Below, piece by piece: positions 16,070 through 25,303 of a stretch of DNA of 64,000 nt. Source of the stretch: an uncultured Pelagibacteraceae bacterium (GTDB taxonomy: Bacteria; Pseudomonadota; Alphaproteobacteria; Pelagibacterales; Pelagibacteraceae); NCBI GenBank assembly GCA_902555585.1, contig CACDSY010000002.1, positions 199,380 through 263,379 of the forward strand. The letters are read 5' to 3'. The notes below the pieces were generated by a model, which saw only the letters and a program-made list of their open reading frames with translations, was not told the origin of the DNA and did no database searches. Numbering within the stretch: position 1 is the stretch's first letter; the number at the start of each line of letters is the position of its first letter. A program made the translations under genes and the position numbers.

Positions 16070-16816
16070 TTAAAAGTTAGTTAATTTTTTCATCATTTCT
16101 GTGTAAATAGTGCTACTAGCAGCTCTTATATCTATATTAAATTGCCCATATTTAGTTAAATCATTTGTAGTTCCCCCTGCCTCTTTTACGATTAATATAC
16201 CTGCAGCTATATCCCATAAGTTAATTTTGTTATGAAAAAAACCATCAAATCTTCCTGATCCCACATATGCTAAATCTAGTGCTGCACATCCAGTCGACCT
16301 CATATTCAGGCTTGGAGAAATAATTTTTAACCCGTATTGGTCTGACGAAAATAAACAATCTTCAATGTTATTTTTATTAGAGACTCTTACTCTATGATTG
16401 TTAAAAAATGCTCCATTATTCTTTTCAGCAAAAAACATTTCATTTTTTATTGGGTCATGTATTAAAGCAGATTTTATTTCATTTTCTATTTCTAGAGCAA
16501 TTGAAATTGCAAAATGTGGGATTCCATGTAAAAAGTTTGTTGTTCCATCAATTGGATCAATAATCCATCTTTTATCTTTATCATTATTTATAATTTTTCC
16601 GCTTTCTTCAGTAAGAAATGAATAGTTTTTTTTTGATTTTGTTAATTCATCAATAAGAATTTCTTCAACTCTTTTATCAGTTTTTGTTACAAAGTCTCTA
16701 GGACCTTTTTTGGCAGCTTGCAAATTTTCTATTTCTCCAAAGTCTCTGATAATTAACTTAGATGCTTTTTCGCAAGCTTTAATCATAATATTTAAGTTAG
16801 GAGATATAGAATTCAT
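16070..16816 (-). CDS. suhB: inositol monophosphatase family protein (SuhB-like)
   Basis: The product has 248 residues. The metal-binding motifs are present in order: EESG (FLTEESGKI), WIIDPIDGTTNFLHGIPHFAISIA, and near the C-terminus NLWDIAAGILIVKEAGG. These define the lithium-sensitive inositol phosphatase superfamily. Substrates may be inositol-1-phosphate or other sugar phosphates; in many bacteria SuhB also binds RNA polymerase and aids rRNA antitermination. The start ATG is 3 bases after the efp stop codon. Its place between efp and rpmE would suit a translation-linked role, but that is inference. Confidence 0.88.
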   Translation of the reverse strand: MNSISPNLNIMIKACEKASKLIIRDFGEIENLQAAKKGPRDFVTKTDKRVEEILIDELTKSKKNYSFLTEESGKIINNDKDKRWIIDPIDGTTNFLHGIPHFAISIALEIENEIKSALIHDPIKNEMFFAEKNNGAFFNNHRVRVSNKNNIEDCLFSSDQYGLKIISPSLNMRSTGCAALDLAYVGSGRFDGFFHNKINLWDIAAGILIVKEAGGTTNDLTKYGQFNIDIRAASSTIYTEMMKKLTNF

Positions 16817-16819
16817 TTA

Positions 16820-17380
16820 TTAAATTTTTTTGACGTATTCAATTGTTCTTGTATCTACAATAATTTCATCTTCTGGCTCTATAAATGGAGGAACTTGTAT
16901 TTTAATTCCATTGTCAAGTATTGCAGGTTTATAAGATGATGAAACTGTCTGACCTTTTAAAGCTGCATCAGTTGTAGCAATTTTACAATTTACTTGATTA
17001 GGAAGTTCAACTGAAATTGCATTATCATTGTAAAAACTTACTGAAACTTCTAAATTTTCAGTCAATAATTTTCCCTTTTCTCCAATAATATTTTTTTCAA
17101 CTTCAATTTGTTCAAAAGTTTTAGGATCCATAAAAAAATATTTATTTTCATCTGAATAAAGATAATTAAAATTTATTTCCTCAAGCGATGCTTTTTCAAC
17201 TGTCTCGCTAGACCTGAATCGTTCATTCAATTTCGTATTTTTACCAACACTTTTCATTTCTACTTGTGCAAATGCACCACCTTTACCTGGTTTAACGTGC
17301 TGAGTTTTTAAAACTTGCCATAAGTCATTTTTATACTCCAAAAGCATTCCAACTCTGATTTCTCCAGCATTAATTTTCAT
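16820..17380 (-). CDS. efp: elongation factor P
   Basis: The product has 186 residues, the normal length. Domain I contains HVKPGKGGAFAQVEMKS with K33 at the loop tip where EF-P is modified in species that have EpmA/EpmB. Domains II and III follow, with the family motif near the end GIKIQVPPFIEPEDEIIVDTRT. EF-P binds the ribosomal E site and rescues ribosomes stalled at consecutive prolines. Its ATG overlaps the thiE stop codon by 4 bases. Whether the lysine is modified cannot be told from this window. Confidence 0.96.
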   Translation of the reverse strand: MKINAGEIRVGMLLEYKNDLWQVLKTQHVKPGKGGAFAQVEMKSVGKNTKLNERFRSSETVEKASLEEINFNYLYSDENKYFFMDPKTFEQIEVEKNIIGEKGKLLTENLEVSVSFYNDNAISVELPNQVNCKIATTDAALKGQTVSSSYKPAILDNGIKIQVPPFIEPEDEIIVDTRTIEYVKKI

Positions 17381-17991
17381 CTTAATATTTCTATTGCTTG
17401 TTCTGGTTTATATTTTTTATTATTCCAGATGTAGCTTGAAATAGCCAAAAAATTAGCTTTATTCAATAATAGATTTTTATAATTTTTAGAATTTATGCCA
17501 CCAATTGCTACAATGGGGATGTTGGTTATTTTGTTTACTTCTTTTAAAATCTTAGTAGTTGTTCGATATTTTGTTTTCTTTGTTTTTGTTGAATTAAAAG
17601 CTCCAAAAGCAATGTAATTCGCATTTGATTTAATTGCTATTTTTGCAAGTTTAATTGAGTTATGACAAGTAATACCAATTATCTTATTTCCAATAATATT
17701 ACGTGCTTCTTCAATTTTCATATCATTTTGACCCAAATGACAACCATCAGCATCAAGTTTTTTTGAAAGCCAAGGGTCATCATTTACTAAAAAAAAAACT
17801 TTATTTTTATCACAAATATTTTTAATTTTCTTACCGATTGATATTTTTTGCTTAAGTGAATATTTTTTCAATCTCATTTGAAAAATTCCTACTTTGTTTG
17901 TTTTAAGAACAGATTTCAAATCTTTATAAAAGTTTTTTGTTATTTTATTTGGAGAAATAAGATAAATAAATTTTTTTTTATTTATTTTCAA
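17377..17991 (-). CDS. thiE: thiamine phosphate synthase
   Basis: The product has 204 residues and a TIM-barrel pattern: IFQMRLKKYSLKQ at strand 2, FLVNDDPWLSKKLDADGCHLGQND, GNKIIGITCHNS, IAFGAFNSTKTK, and NIPIVAIGGINSKN for phosphate binding. The enzyme couples the thiazole phosphate and hydroxymethylpyrimidine diphosphate halves of thiamine. The gene overlaps fba by 14 bases and efp by 4, so it is embedded in the carbon-translation operon rather than in a thiamine operon. No TPP riboswitch is possible in front of it. thiD lies elsewhere in this window, but no thiC or thiG is seen. Confidence 0.88.
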   Translation of the reverse strand: MKINKKKFIYLISPNKITKNFYKDLKSVLKTNKVGIFQMRLKKYSLKQKISIGKKIKNICDKNKVFFLVNDDPWLSKKLDADGCHLGQNDMKIEEARNIIGNKIIGITCHNSIKLAKIAIKSNANYIAFGAFNSTKTKKTKYRTTTKILKEVNKITNIPIVAIGGINSKNYKNLLLNKANFLAISSYIWNNKKYKPEQAIEILR

Positions 17992-18988
17992 ATTCGTTTG
18001 ACCATTTACCTTGTGCAGCCAAAGAGCACATTTTGGCTCTATGGTTAAAAGTTTTTTGAGTTAATTCAATATCTTTATCATTTTTTGACCACACTCTTAG
18101 AGCATTCTGTTGTAGAGCTCTTCCAAATGAAAAAGTCATTATAAAATTAGTATTATTATTTTGATTTATTAAATTTAAATTTTTTGTTGCCTCAATTTCT
18201 GATTGACCTCCTGATAAAAAAGCAATTCCTGGTACCTCTTTCGGGACTGAGTTTTTGAGACATTCTAGTGTTTTTTGAGAAACTTCCTCACTAGAGATTT
18301 TATCGCTCGATTTATTGCCAGATAGTATCATATTAGGTTTTAAGATAATTCCCGAGAGGTCAACTTTATGTAATATTAGTTCATCAAAACATTTTTTAAT
18401 AACTTCTGACGTTTTTTTTAAACAAAGGTTAGCAGAGTGGTCTCCATCCATCAATACTTCTGGTTCGACTATTGGAACCATTTTACTTTCTTGAACTAAA
18501 GCGGAATAACGTGCTAAAGCATGAGCGTTACTATTAATTGCAATTCTACTTGGATATCTATGACTTATGATGTAAACGCCTCTCCATTTTGTAAATCTTG
18601 CCCCAAGTTCATAATATTTTTTTAATCTCTCTCTAAGCCCGTCTAAGCCTTCAGTAATTTTTTCTTCAGAAGAATTTGCTAAATTTTTTGCACCTGCATC
18701 AACTTTTATTCCTGGTAGTGCACCAGACGAAGAAATTAAATCAGGGATTGATTTTCCAAAACTTGTTTTTTGGTTTATTGTCTCATCATAAAGAATTACT
18801 CCACCTATGTAAGCTTTCATACTTTCAGATGAAAATAGTGTTTCTCTAAATGAAAGTCTATTTTCTGGTGTTGAGGCTACATTTACCGCTTCAAGTCTTT
18901 TCGTCATAGTTCCGTTACTTTCATCTGCCGCTAAGATGCCTTTACCATTAGAAATTATTTTAAGTGCAATTTTATTAAGTTCTGACAT
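17978..18988 (-). CDS. fba: class I fructose-bisphosphate aldolase
   Basis: The product has 336 residues, resembling the animal/plant type of class I aldolase. It has GILAADESNGTMTKRLE near the N-terminus, GVILYDETINQKT, GIKVDAGAK, FTKWRGVYII with the active-site lysine, VPIVEPEVLMDGDH, and GIILKPNM carrying the Schiff-base lysine. LSGGQSEIEATKNL and SFGRALQQ follow. It interconverts fructose-1,6-bisphosphate with two triose phosphates and needs no metal ion. The gene lies 1 base after pgk and overlaps thiE by 14 bases. Confidence 0.94.
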   Translation of the reverse strand: MSELNKIALKIISNGKGILAADESNGTMTKRLEAVNVASTPENRLSFRETLFSSESMKAYIGGVILYDETINQKTSFGKSIPDLISSSGALPGIKVDAGAKNLANSSEEKITEGLDGLRERLKKYYELGARFTKWRGVYIISHRYPSRIAINSNAHALARYSALVQESKMVPIVEPEVLMDGDHSANLCLKKTSEVIKKCFDELILHKVDLSGIILKPNMILSGNKSSDKISSEEVSQKTLECLKNSVPKEVPGIAFLSGGQSEIEATKNLNLINQNNNTNFIMTFSFGRALQQNALRVWSKNDKDIELTQKTFNHRAKMCSLAAQGKWSNEFENK

Positions 18989-18989
18989 A

Positions 18990-20168
18990 TCAATTTAAAG
19001 CGGTTATACCAGGCAGCTGTTTTCCTTCAAGATATTCTAAAAAAGCTCCACCTGCAGTTGAAACAAAATTAAAATTACTAACAATTTTTAAGTTATTTAA
19101 TAATGAAACGGTATCTCCACCACCCACCACAGAAAAAATTTTGTTTGATTTATTATTTTCAATTATTTTTTTGGCTATTTTAATACTTCCATTAGCAAAA
19201 TTAGGATTTTCAAAATAGCCTGCTGGTCCGTTCCATAATATCGTTTTAGTATTGTCAATTATATCTACTATTTTCTTAATTGTTTTTGGCCCAATATCCA
19301 AAATCATATCATCGGGTAAAATTTGGTTTATTTCTTTATTGATAGATAGTCCATTTAAATTTTTAGATACAAGCACATCATCAGGATAAATTAATTTACA
19401 CTCTTTTTTTTTTGAAAGTGAAATAATTTCTGCAACTATTTCATTGCAATTTTTTTCTTTTATCGATTTTCCAATATTGTTACCAAAATATTCAATAAAA
19501 TTATTGGCCATTCCACCAACAATTATAATATTATCTAATTTTGGAATTAAATTTTTTATAACATCTATTTTAGTCGATATTTTAGATCCTCCAATTATAC
19601 ATGTTATAGGTTTTTCAATTTCAGCAGTAATTTTGTTTAGAGCAGCTACTTCTAAATCAAATTGAAGTCCAGAATAAGAGGGTAAATATTTAGAAATTTG
19701 CTGAATAGATGCATGAGCACGATGAGAACAAGAAAAAGCATCATTTACATAAATATCCCCAAAACTAGCTAAGTGTTCAGCAAATTTATGATCATTTTTT
19801 TCCTCCTCAGCATAAAACCTTATATTCTCCAAAATAAGAACTTCTTCATTAAATCTCTCAAAGAAATCTTTATTTTCTATTTGATAAATATTTTCTGTGA
19901 TTAGTTTTACATTTGCATTCAATTTTTTTTTCAAATCTTCACTTATTGGCTTTAAAGATAAATCTTTTATTATTTTACCTTTTGGTCGTCCCACATGTGA
20001 AATAATTATAATTTTAGTTTTTTGTTGTATTAAAAATTTCAATGTAGGTAAAATTTTATCGATCCTTGTTGTGTCACTTATTTCTCCATTTTCAATTGGA
20101 ACGTTTAAGTCTAGTCTAAGTAATATTTTTTTATAGTTAAGGTTTTTTTCTTTGAAAATACTTCTCAT
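18990..20168 (-). CDS. pgk: phosphoglycerate kinase
   Basis: The product has 392 residues, standard length. LRLDLNVPIENGEI and IIISHVGRPKG at the N-terminus, ILENIRFYAEEEKND, FVNDAFSCSHRAHAS, ITCIIGGSKISTKI, the nucleotide site ILWNGPAGYFE, and the C-terminal VVGGGDTVSLL with STAGGAFLEYLEG are all present. It transfers phosphate between 1,3-bisphosphoglycerate and ADP. The start overlaps the end of gap by one base, and fba follows after 1 base. Confidence 0.97.
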   Translation of the reverse strand: MRSIFKEKNLNYKKILLRLDLNVPIENGEISDTTRIDKILPTLKFLIQQKTKIIIISHVGRPKGKIIKDLSLKPISEDLKKKLNANVKLITENIYQIENKDFFERFNEEVLILENIRFYAEEEKNDHKFAEHLASFGDIYVNDAFSCSHRAHASIQQISKYLPSYSGLQFDLEVAALNKITAEIEKPITCIIGGSKISTKIDVIKNLIPKLDNIIIVGGMANNFIEYFGNNIGKSIKEKNCNEIVAEIISLSKKKECKLIYPDDVLVSKNLNGLSINKEINQILPDDMILDIGPKTIKKIVDIIDNTKTILWNGPAGYFENPNFANGSIKIAKKIIENNKSNKIFSVVGGGDTVSLLNNLKIVSNFNFVSTAGGAFLEYLEGKQLPGITALN

Positions 20169-21175
20169 TAAGAGATTCTATACAAATTTTCAGCTATATC
20201 ACACATTCTATTGGAAAAACCCCATTCATTATCATACCAAGCAGAGATTTTACCCATTTTAGTTCCAACTACGTTTGTTAAAGATGCATCTACAATTGCA
20301 GATGCAGAATGATGATTAAAATCAATGGAAACCAGTTTCTCATGAGTAATTTCTAAAATTTTATTCAATTCATTTTTAGAAGATTTTTCAAACGCATCGT
20401 TAATTTTTTTTATATTAATTTCTTTTTTTGTACAGAATATCAACTCGACAAGCGAAACGTTAGGCGTTGGGACTCTCATTGCAACACCTTCTAATTTCCC
20501 TTTAAGGCTTGGAATTATTTCACCTATTGCCTTTGAAGCTCCCGTTGAAGTTGGTACTATAGATTGACTTGCAGCTCTCGCTCTTCTTGGATCTTTGTGA
20601 GAGTTGTCCAGAATTCTTTGATCACTAGTAAATGCATGAATAGTAGTCATAAAAGCTCTTTCAATTTCAAAATTATGATTTAGTACATTCACAACCGGTG
20701 CTAAACAATTAGTTGTACATGAAGCAGCAGATATTATTTTGTCATCTTTTGATATAATATTTTCATTTACACCAAAAACTATAGTTTTGTCCGCATTTTT
20801 ACATGGAGCAGAAACGATTACTTTTTTTGCTCCATTTTTGATGTGAGAAAGTAGTTTTTCTTTTGAATTAAATTTACCAGTGCACTCAAAAACATAGTCA
20901 ACATCATATTTTTTCCAATCAATATTTTCTATTTTAGAATGCTGAGAAAATGTAATTTTGTTTTTATTAATTATTAATTCATTTTCATTAAATTTGAAAT
21001 CTGCATTGAATTTTCCATGAACAGAATCATATTTTATTAATTTATAAGTAGCTTCGATGTTTGATCTGTTATTTATATGGCTAATTTTTAGACTTTTATT
21101 TTGAGTTTCGATAATAGATCTAACTACCATACGGCCAATTCTACCCATCCCATTAATTCCAATTTTAATAGTCAT
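20168..21175 (-). CDS. gap: glyceraldehyde-3-phosphate dehydrogenase
   Basis: The product has 335 residues. The NAD-binding start KIGINGMGRIGRMVVR, the catalytic ISAASCTTNCLAPV with the active cysteine, the S-loop SIVPTSTGASKAIG, and WYDNEWGFSNRMCD near the end are intact. It oxidises glyceraldehyde-3-phosphate to 1,3-bisphosphoglycerate. Preference for NAD or NADP is not obvious from the sequence. It follows tkt by 2 bases and overlaps pgk by one base. Confidence 0.97.
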   Translation of the reverse strand: MTIKIGINGMGRIGRMVVRSIIETQNKSLKISHINNRSNIEATYKLIKYDSVHGKFNADFKFNENELIINKNKITFSQHSKIENIDWKKYDVDYVFECTGKFNSKEKLLSHIKNGAKKVIVSAPCKNADKTIVFGVNENIISKDDKIISAASCTTNCLAPVVNVLNHNFEIERAFMTTIHAFTSDQRILDNSHKDPRRARAASQSIVPTSTGASKAIGEIIPSLKGKLEGVAMRVPTPNVSLVELIFCTKKEINIKKINDAFEKSSKNELNKILEITHEKLVSIDFNHHSASAIVDASLTNVVGTKMGKISAWYDNEWGFSNRMCDIAENLYRIS

Positions 21176-21177
21176 TT

Positions 21178-23136
21178 TTATTTTTTAATTACTTTCTTTA
21201 GTTTGCCTGTAATTTTTGAAGATTCTAAACCAAAATATTTATAAATATCTTTATAGGGTGCACTTTTACCAAACATATCAATTCCAAAAGTCATTCCATA
21301 ATCACCTACATATTTTTTCCAACAACTACTTGATCCAGCTTCAATAGATATTTTCAATTTGGTTTCATTTAAAATTTTATTTTTATATCTATTTGATTGT
21401 AAATCAAAAAGCTCCATACATGGCATGGATATCACTTTTGAATATATCCTATCTTTGGCCAATTTGTGACTGGTTTCTATAGCTAGGTTTACCTCAGAAC
21501 CACTTGCTAAAATCGTCAATTTAACTTTTTTATTTGTTCTTAAAACTTCATATGCTCCTGAGGAACACATATTAGTCTTGGAGTATTTATTTCTAAAAGG
21601 GTTTAGGTTTTGTCTGGTTAAAGATAGAACACTTGGTGTTTTAGAACTCTTTAAAGCATGCTCCCAACATTCAATAGTTTCTAATCTATCCGCAGGTCTA
21701 AAAATATTAAGGTTAGGTATTGACCTTAATCCTGATAGTTGTTCAATAGGTTGGTGTGTTGGCCCATCCTCTCCAAGTCCAATAGAATCATGTGTCATTA
21801 CATATATTACTTGCCGCTTCATCATTGATGCTAATCTTATTGATGGCTTACAATAATCTGAAAAAATTAAAAAAGTTCCACCATAAGGTATTAAATTACT
21901 ATGTAAAGCTAATCCATTCATAATTCCACACATAGCATGTTCCCTCACACCATAATGAATATAGTTTCCATCAAAATTTCCTGGTTTTATTATTTTGTGA
22001 TGTTTTGTTTTTGTATTATTTGAACCTGCAAGATCTGCTGATCCACCAATAAGTGTGTTGCTTTTTTCAATAAGAGAGGCAATTATCGACTCTGAGGATT
22101 TTCTTGAAGCAAGACTTTTAAAATCTTTTATTGCCATTTTTTTTTCATTAATTACAGAATCAATAAAATCGTTTTTAAAAAATTTATTTACTTTATTTTT
22201 TTTCTTATTGTAAGTTCTGTTCCATTTGTGTTCAATTTTTTCTCCTCTTTGTCCAATTTTTCTCCAAGACTCTAATATTTTTTTGGGAACTTGAAATGGT
22301 TTATAATTCCAGCCCAATTCTTTACGCACTAATTTAATCTCCTCAACACCTAATGGACTTCCATGTGATGAAGCTTTTTCAGCTTTATTAGGTGATCCAT
22401 AACCAATTTTGGTTTTACATGAAATAACTGAGGGTTTTTTTGCATTTTGAACTTTTTTGAGGGCTTTAAATATTTCATTTTCATTATGACCATTTATTTT
22501 TATGTAATTCCAGCCATAACTTTCAAATCTTTTCTTAAAATTATCTGAAACCGCTAAACTTGTTGGCCCGTCAATAGATATTGAATTATTATCAAATAGC
22601 ATGATTAAATTTTTAAGTTTTAAATGTCCTGCTAAACTCATGGCTTCGTGACTTATGCCTTCCATTAAACAACCGTCTCCTGCAATCACATAAGTTTTAT
22701 GATTAATAATGTCTTTACCAATTTTTTTTTTTAAAATTTCTTCTGCTAAGGCAAAGCCAACTGCGTTTGAAATTCCTTGACCTAAAGGACCTGTAGTTGT
22801 TTCAATTCCTGAGTTTTCAACAAACTCAGGATGACCTGCACAAATAGAGTTTAATTGTCTAAAATTCTTAATATCATTTAATTTAACACTTTTATAACCC
22901 GTTAAATAAAGCAAAGAGTAAAGCAACATGGATCCGTGACCAGCAGATAAAACGAATCTATCTCTGTTTATCCAGCTAGGATTTTTAGGATTAAATTTTA
23001 GAAAATATTTGAAAAGTATTGTAGATACATCAGCCATACCCATTGGCATACCCGGGTGTCCAGAATTAGCTTTTTGCACAGCATCCATTGAAAGAACACG
23101 TATAGTGTTAGACAAGAATTTATTTAATTTTTTCAA
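21178..23136 (-). CDS. tkt: transketolase
   Basis: The product has 652 residues from a TTG start preceded by AAAGGA. The thiamine diphosphate domain has NSGHPGMPMGMADV, LSAGHGSMLLYSLLYLTGY, TTGPLGQGISNAVGFA, and YVIAGDGCLMEGISHEA with FDNNSISIDG. The pyrimidine domain has YGVREHAMCGIMNG and MTHDSIGLGEDGPTHQP. It moves two-carbon units between pentose and triose/hexose phosphates. It is the first gene of the minus-strand run ending in tRNA-fMet and lies divergently from the zapA group, 22-52 bases apart depending on the start used there. Confidence 0.97.
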   Translation of the reverse strand: MKKLNKFLSNTIRVLSMDAVQKANSGHPGMPMGMADVSTILFKYFLKFNPKNPSWINRDRFVLSAGHGSMLLYSLLYLTGYKSVKLNDIKNFRQLNSICAGHPEFVENSGIETTTGPLGQGISNAVGFALAEEILKKKIGKDIINHKTYVIAGDGCLMEGISHEAMSLAGHLKLKNLIMLFDNNSISIDGPTSLAVSDNFKKRFESYGWNYIKINGHNENEIFKALKKVQNAKKPSVISCKTKIGYGSPNKAEKASSHGSPLGVEEIKLVRKELGWNYKPFQVPKKILESWRKIGQRGEKIEHKWNRTYNKKKNKVNKFFKNDFIDSVINEKKMAIKDFKSLASRKSSESIIASLIEKSNTLIGGSADLAGSNNTKTKHHKIIKPGNFDGNYIHYGVREHAMCGIMNGLALHSNLIPYGGTFLIFSDYCKPSIRLASMMKRQVIYVMTHDSIGLGEDGPTHQPIEQLSGLRSIPNLNIFRPADRLETIECWEHALKSSKTPSVLSLTRQNLNPFRNKYSKTNMCSSGAYEVLRTNKKVKLTILASGSEVNLAIETSHKLAKDRIYSKVISMPCMELFDLQSNRYKNKILNETKLKISIEAGSSSCWKKYVGDYGMTFGIDMFGKSAPYKDIYKYFGLESSKITGKLKKVIKK

Positions 23137-23188
23137 AATTTATCCTTTGTAGACTTAGGTGAATCAATTTATTAATATAGATATATAT

Positions 23189-23512
23189 ATGAATTCAATT
23201 AGTGAAAAAGAAAAAAAACTATTAGAAACTTTAGATAAATTAAAAAATCTAGAAAATATAAAACCAGATAAAATATTGGAGTTAGAAAATCTAACAAACC
23301 AAAAAAATCAATTAGAAATTGAAAAAAAAGAAATAGAACAAAGGTACAATTCACTTCAACAAGAAAACCAGACTCTTAAGCAGAAATTTGATGATTTTAA
23401 AAAAAAGGAAAATGAGGAAAAAAAAAAAGAAGATCAATTTTCTCAGAAAATTGATGAATTAAACCAAGAAACAGATAATTTGATGGAAGAAATCGATAAA
23501 TGGCAAATGTAA
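23189..23512 (+). CDS. small coiled-coil protein upstream of zapA (ZapB-like)
   Basis: The product has 107 residues from ATG 23189; a GTG at 23159 would add ten residues. Nearly the whole chain is charged heptad sequence (EKEKKLLETLDKL, NQKNQLEIEKKEIEQRYNSL), so a long coiled coil is expected. In alphaproteobacteria a short coiled-coil protein (DUF4164 family) is commonly encoded just before zapA and behaves like ZapB of enterobacteria. No enzymatic motif is seen. The 3' end overlaps zapA by 13 bases. Function is inferred from position and composition. Confidence 0.65.
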   Translation: MNSISEKEKKLLETLDKLKNLENIKPDKILELENLTNQKNQLEIEKKEIEQRYNSLQQENQTLKQKFDDFKKKENEEKKKEDQFSQKIDELNQETDNLMEEIDKWQM

Positions 23513-23946
23513 ATATTAAATTTAATGGCAAAGAGTTTTTGTTATCTTGTGAAGATGGTCAAGAAGAACACTTAGAGGAATTGGCTTTATATTTAAACGA
23601 AAAGTTTATTAGTCTTAAAAACTCTTTAGGAAATATAGGGGAAAGTAAGCTTTTACTTATAACATCTATTTCTGTTTTAGATGAATATTACGAGACTAAA
23701 AAAAAAATTAATATTCAAAAAAAAGAGATAAATAAAATTACTGAAAAATTTAAAGAACTTAAATCATTGGTTTATAATTATAGAGATTTAAAAGAAACAG
23801 AAATCTCTGAATTAGGTAAAAATCAGGACAACTTGAAGAATGAAATCGAAACCAATCGAAATAATTATGAAACGTTAGTTGATAAGACAACTCTTGAATT
23901 AGAAAATTTTATTAAAAGAAACGATCCAAACTCCAAGATCCAATAA
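23500..23946 (+). CDS. zapA: cell division protein ZapA
   Basis: The product has 148 residues. The N-terminal part, VNIKFNGKEFLLSCEDGQEEHLEELALYLNEKF, has the ZapA fold with the typical C(E)DGQEEHL stretch. The C-terminal half is a long charged coiled coil. ZapA cross-links FtsZ filaments at the division site in the cytoplasm. It is longer than E. coli ZapA (about 109 residues), due to the coiled-coil tail. It overlaps the preceding coiled-coil gene and precedes the folate enzyme gene by 5 bases, leaving no room for a 6S RNA gene, which in many bacteria lies here. Confidence 0.85.
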   Translation: MANVNIKFNGKEFLLSCEDGQEEHLEELALYLNEKFISLKNSLGNIGESKLLLITSISVLDEYYETKKKINIQKKEINKITEKFKELKSLVYNYRDLKETEISELGKNQDNLKNEIETNRNNYETLVDKTTLELENFIKRNDPNSKIQ

Positions 23947-23951
23947 TTAAA

Positions 23952-24497
23952 GTGTCTAAGAAAATTTTAAGAAAAAAATTAATTAACATTAGAAGAAATA
24001 ATTTTGTGGATCAGACTATATCTTTTGATCAATTTAAAAAAATATTAAGAAAATATAATTTAAAAAGTAATATTAATATTGGTGGTTATTATCCTGTGAA
24101 TAGTGAAATTAATTGTTTAGAAATATTAGAAATTTTAGAAAAGAATAATTTTAAAATATCTTTACCTATTACGAAAAAAAATAACAGTATGGATTTTTAC
24201 GAATGGTCTTTTCAAAACTCACTTAGTGTAAATCAGCAAGGTATTCCTGAACCAAATACTAAAAAAAAAGTTATTCCAGATGTTTTGATTGTGCCCCTTG
24301 TTGGATTTGATAGGTATAAATTTAGATTAGGATACGGTGGTGGATTTTATGATAGATATATTAGCAAAATTCTTAAGTTTAAAAAAATTTTAACAGTTGG
24401 TTTTGCTTTTTCATTTCAAGAAATCTCAAAAATTCCTGTAAATAAATTTGATCAAAAGTTAAATTATATTTTAACAAATAAAGAAATTATTAAGTGA
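23952..24497 (+). CDS. 5-formyltetrahydrofolate cyclo-ligase
   Basis: The product has 181 residues from a GTG start. NIGGYYPVNSEINC, VIPDVLIVPLVGFDRYKFRLGYGGGFYDRYI and the final VGFAFSFQE are the conserved ATP- and folate-binding stretches of the MTHFS/YgfA family. The enzyme converts 5-formyl-THF to methenyl-THF with ATP. A formyl-THF-using sugar formyltransferase is also present in this window. Its stop codon overlaps the GTG start of the next gene (GTGA), so the two are probably co-translated. Confidence 0.9.
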   Translation: MSKKILRKKLINIRRNNFVDQTISFDQFKKILRKYNLKSNINIGGYYPVNSEINCLEILEILEKNNFKISLPITKKNNSMDFYEWSFQNSLSVNQQGIPEPNTKKKVIPDVLIVPLVGFDRYKFRLGYGGGFYDRYISKILKFKKILTVGFAFSFQEISKIPVNKFDQKLNYILTNKEIIK

Positions 24498-25294
24498 ATA
24501 TTTTATTTTTAGGAGATATAGTTGGAAACAGTGGTTGTAGTGCAGTAAAAAATTTTTTACCTAATATTGTAAAATCAAAAAAAATAAATTTTGTTGTTGT
24601 AAATGGTGAGAATGCGGCAAAAGAGGGTGTTGGTATTACTGAAAATATTGTAAATGAATTGCTAAGTTGTGGAGTTGATGTAATCACGACCGGAAATCAT
24701 GTTTGGGACCAGAAAGAAACATTTGAATTTATAACAAAACAAAATAGGCTATTGAGGCCGTTAAATTTATCTGGAAATGTTCCAGGTAGTGGATTTGGTA
24801 TTTATGATTCATTTGGAGGTTACAAAGTTGGTGTATTAAATTTAATGGGAAATGTTTTTATGAAAAAGTGTGACGATGTTTTTTTAAAGAGTAAAGAATT
24901 TTTAGATCAAAATATAAAAAAAGAAAAATATGATTTTCTAATAGTTGACTTCCATGGTGAAATTACAAGCGAAAAAATGGCTATTGGTCATGTATTTGAT
25001 GGTCATGCAACATTTGTTGTAGGCACTCATACTCATGTTCCAACAAATGATGGAAGAATTCTAAATAAGGGAACTGCATATTTAACAGATGCAGGAATGT
25101 GTGGTGATTATAACTCTGTTATAGGAATGAATGCTGAAAATTCTATTAATAGGTTTTATAAAAGAGAGTCCATAAAAAACTATCCAGCTGAAGGAGAGGC
25201 CTCACTTTGTGGTGCAATTATTCAAGCTAATCCAAAAAATGGTTTGGCATTAAATATCAGTCAGTTTATATTTGGTGGTCAACTTCAGAAATAA
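24494..25294 (+). CDS. YmdB-like metallophosphoesterase (TIGR00282 family)
   Basis: The product has 266 residues starting from GTG: NILFLGDIVGNSGCSAV, VVVNGENAAKEGVGIT, VITTGNHVWDQKE, LIVDFHGEITSEKMAIG, and THTHVPTNDGRIL. These Asp, Asn and His residues form the di-metal site of the calcineurin-like YmdB family, for which cyclic nucleotide phosphodiesterase activity has been reported in Bacillus. The natural substrate here is unknown. The order with the cyclo-ligase before and yebC after is common in alphaproteobacteria. Confidence 0.88.
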   Translation: MNILFLGDIVGNSGCSAVKNFLPNIVKSKKINFVVVNGENAAKEGVGITENIVNELLSCGVDVITTGNHVWDQKETFEFITKQNRLLRPLNLSGNVPGSGFGIYDSFGGYKVGVLNLMGNVFMKKCDDVFLKSKEFLDQNIKKEKYDFLIVDFHGEITSEKMAIGHVFDGHATFVVGTHTHVPTNDGRILNKGTAYLTDAGMCGDYNSVIGMNAENSINRFYKRESIKNYPAEGEASLCGAIIQANPKNGLALNISQFIFGGQLQK

Positions 25295-25303
25295 AATTAA
25301 ATC

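Noticed and set aside
17377..17991. TPP riboswitch in front of thiE, or in front of thiD at 37,207
   Set aside because: Both genes overlap or abut their upstream neighbours, leaving no leader in which a riboswitch could fit.
23947..23951. 6S RNA gene between zapA and the 5-formyl-THF cyclo-ligase gene
   Set aside because: In many bacteria ssrS lies here, but only 5 bases separate the two genes.
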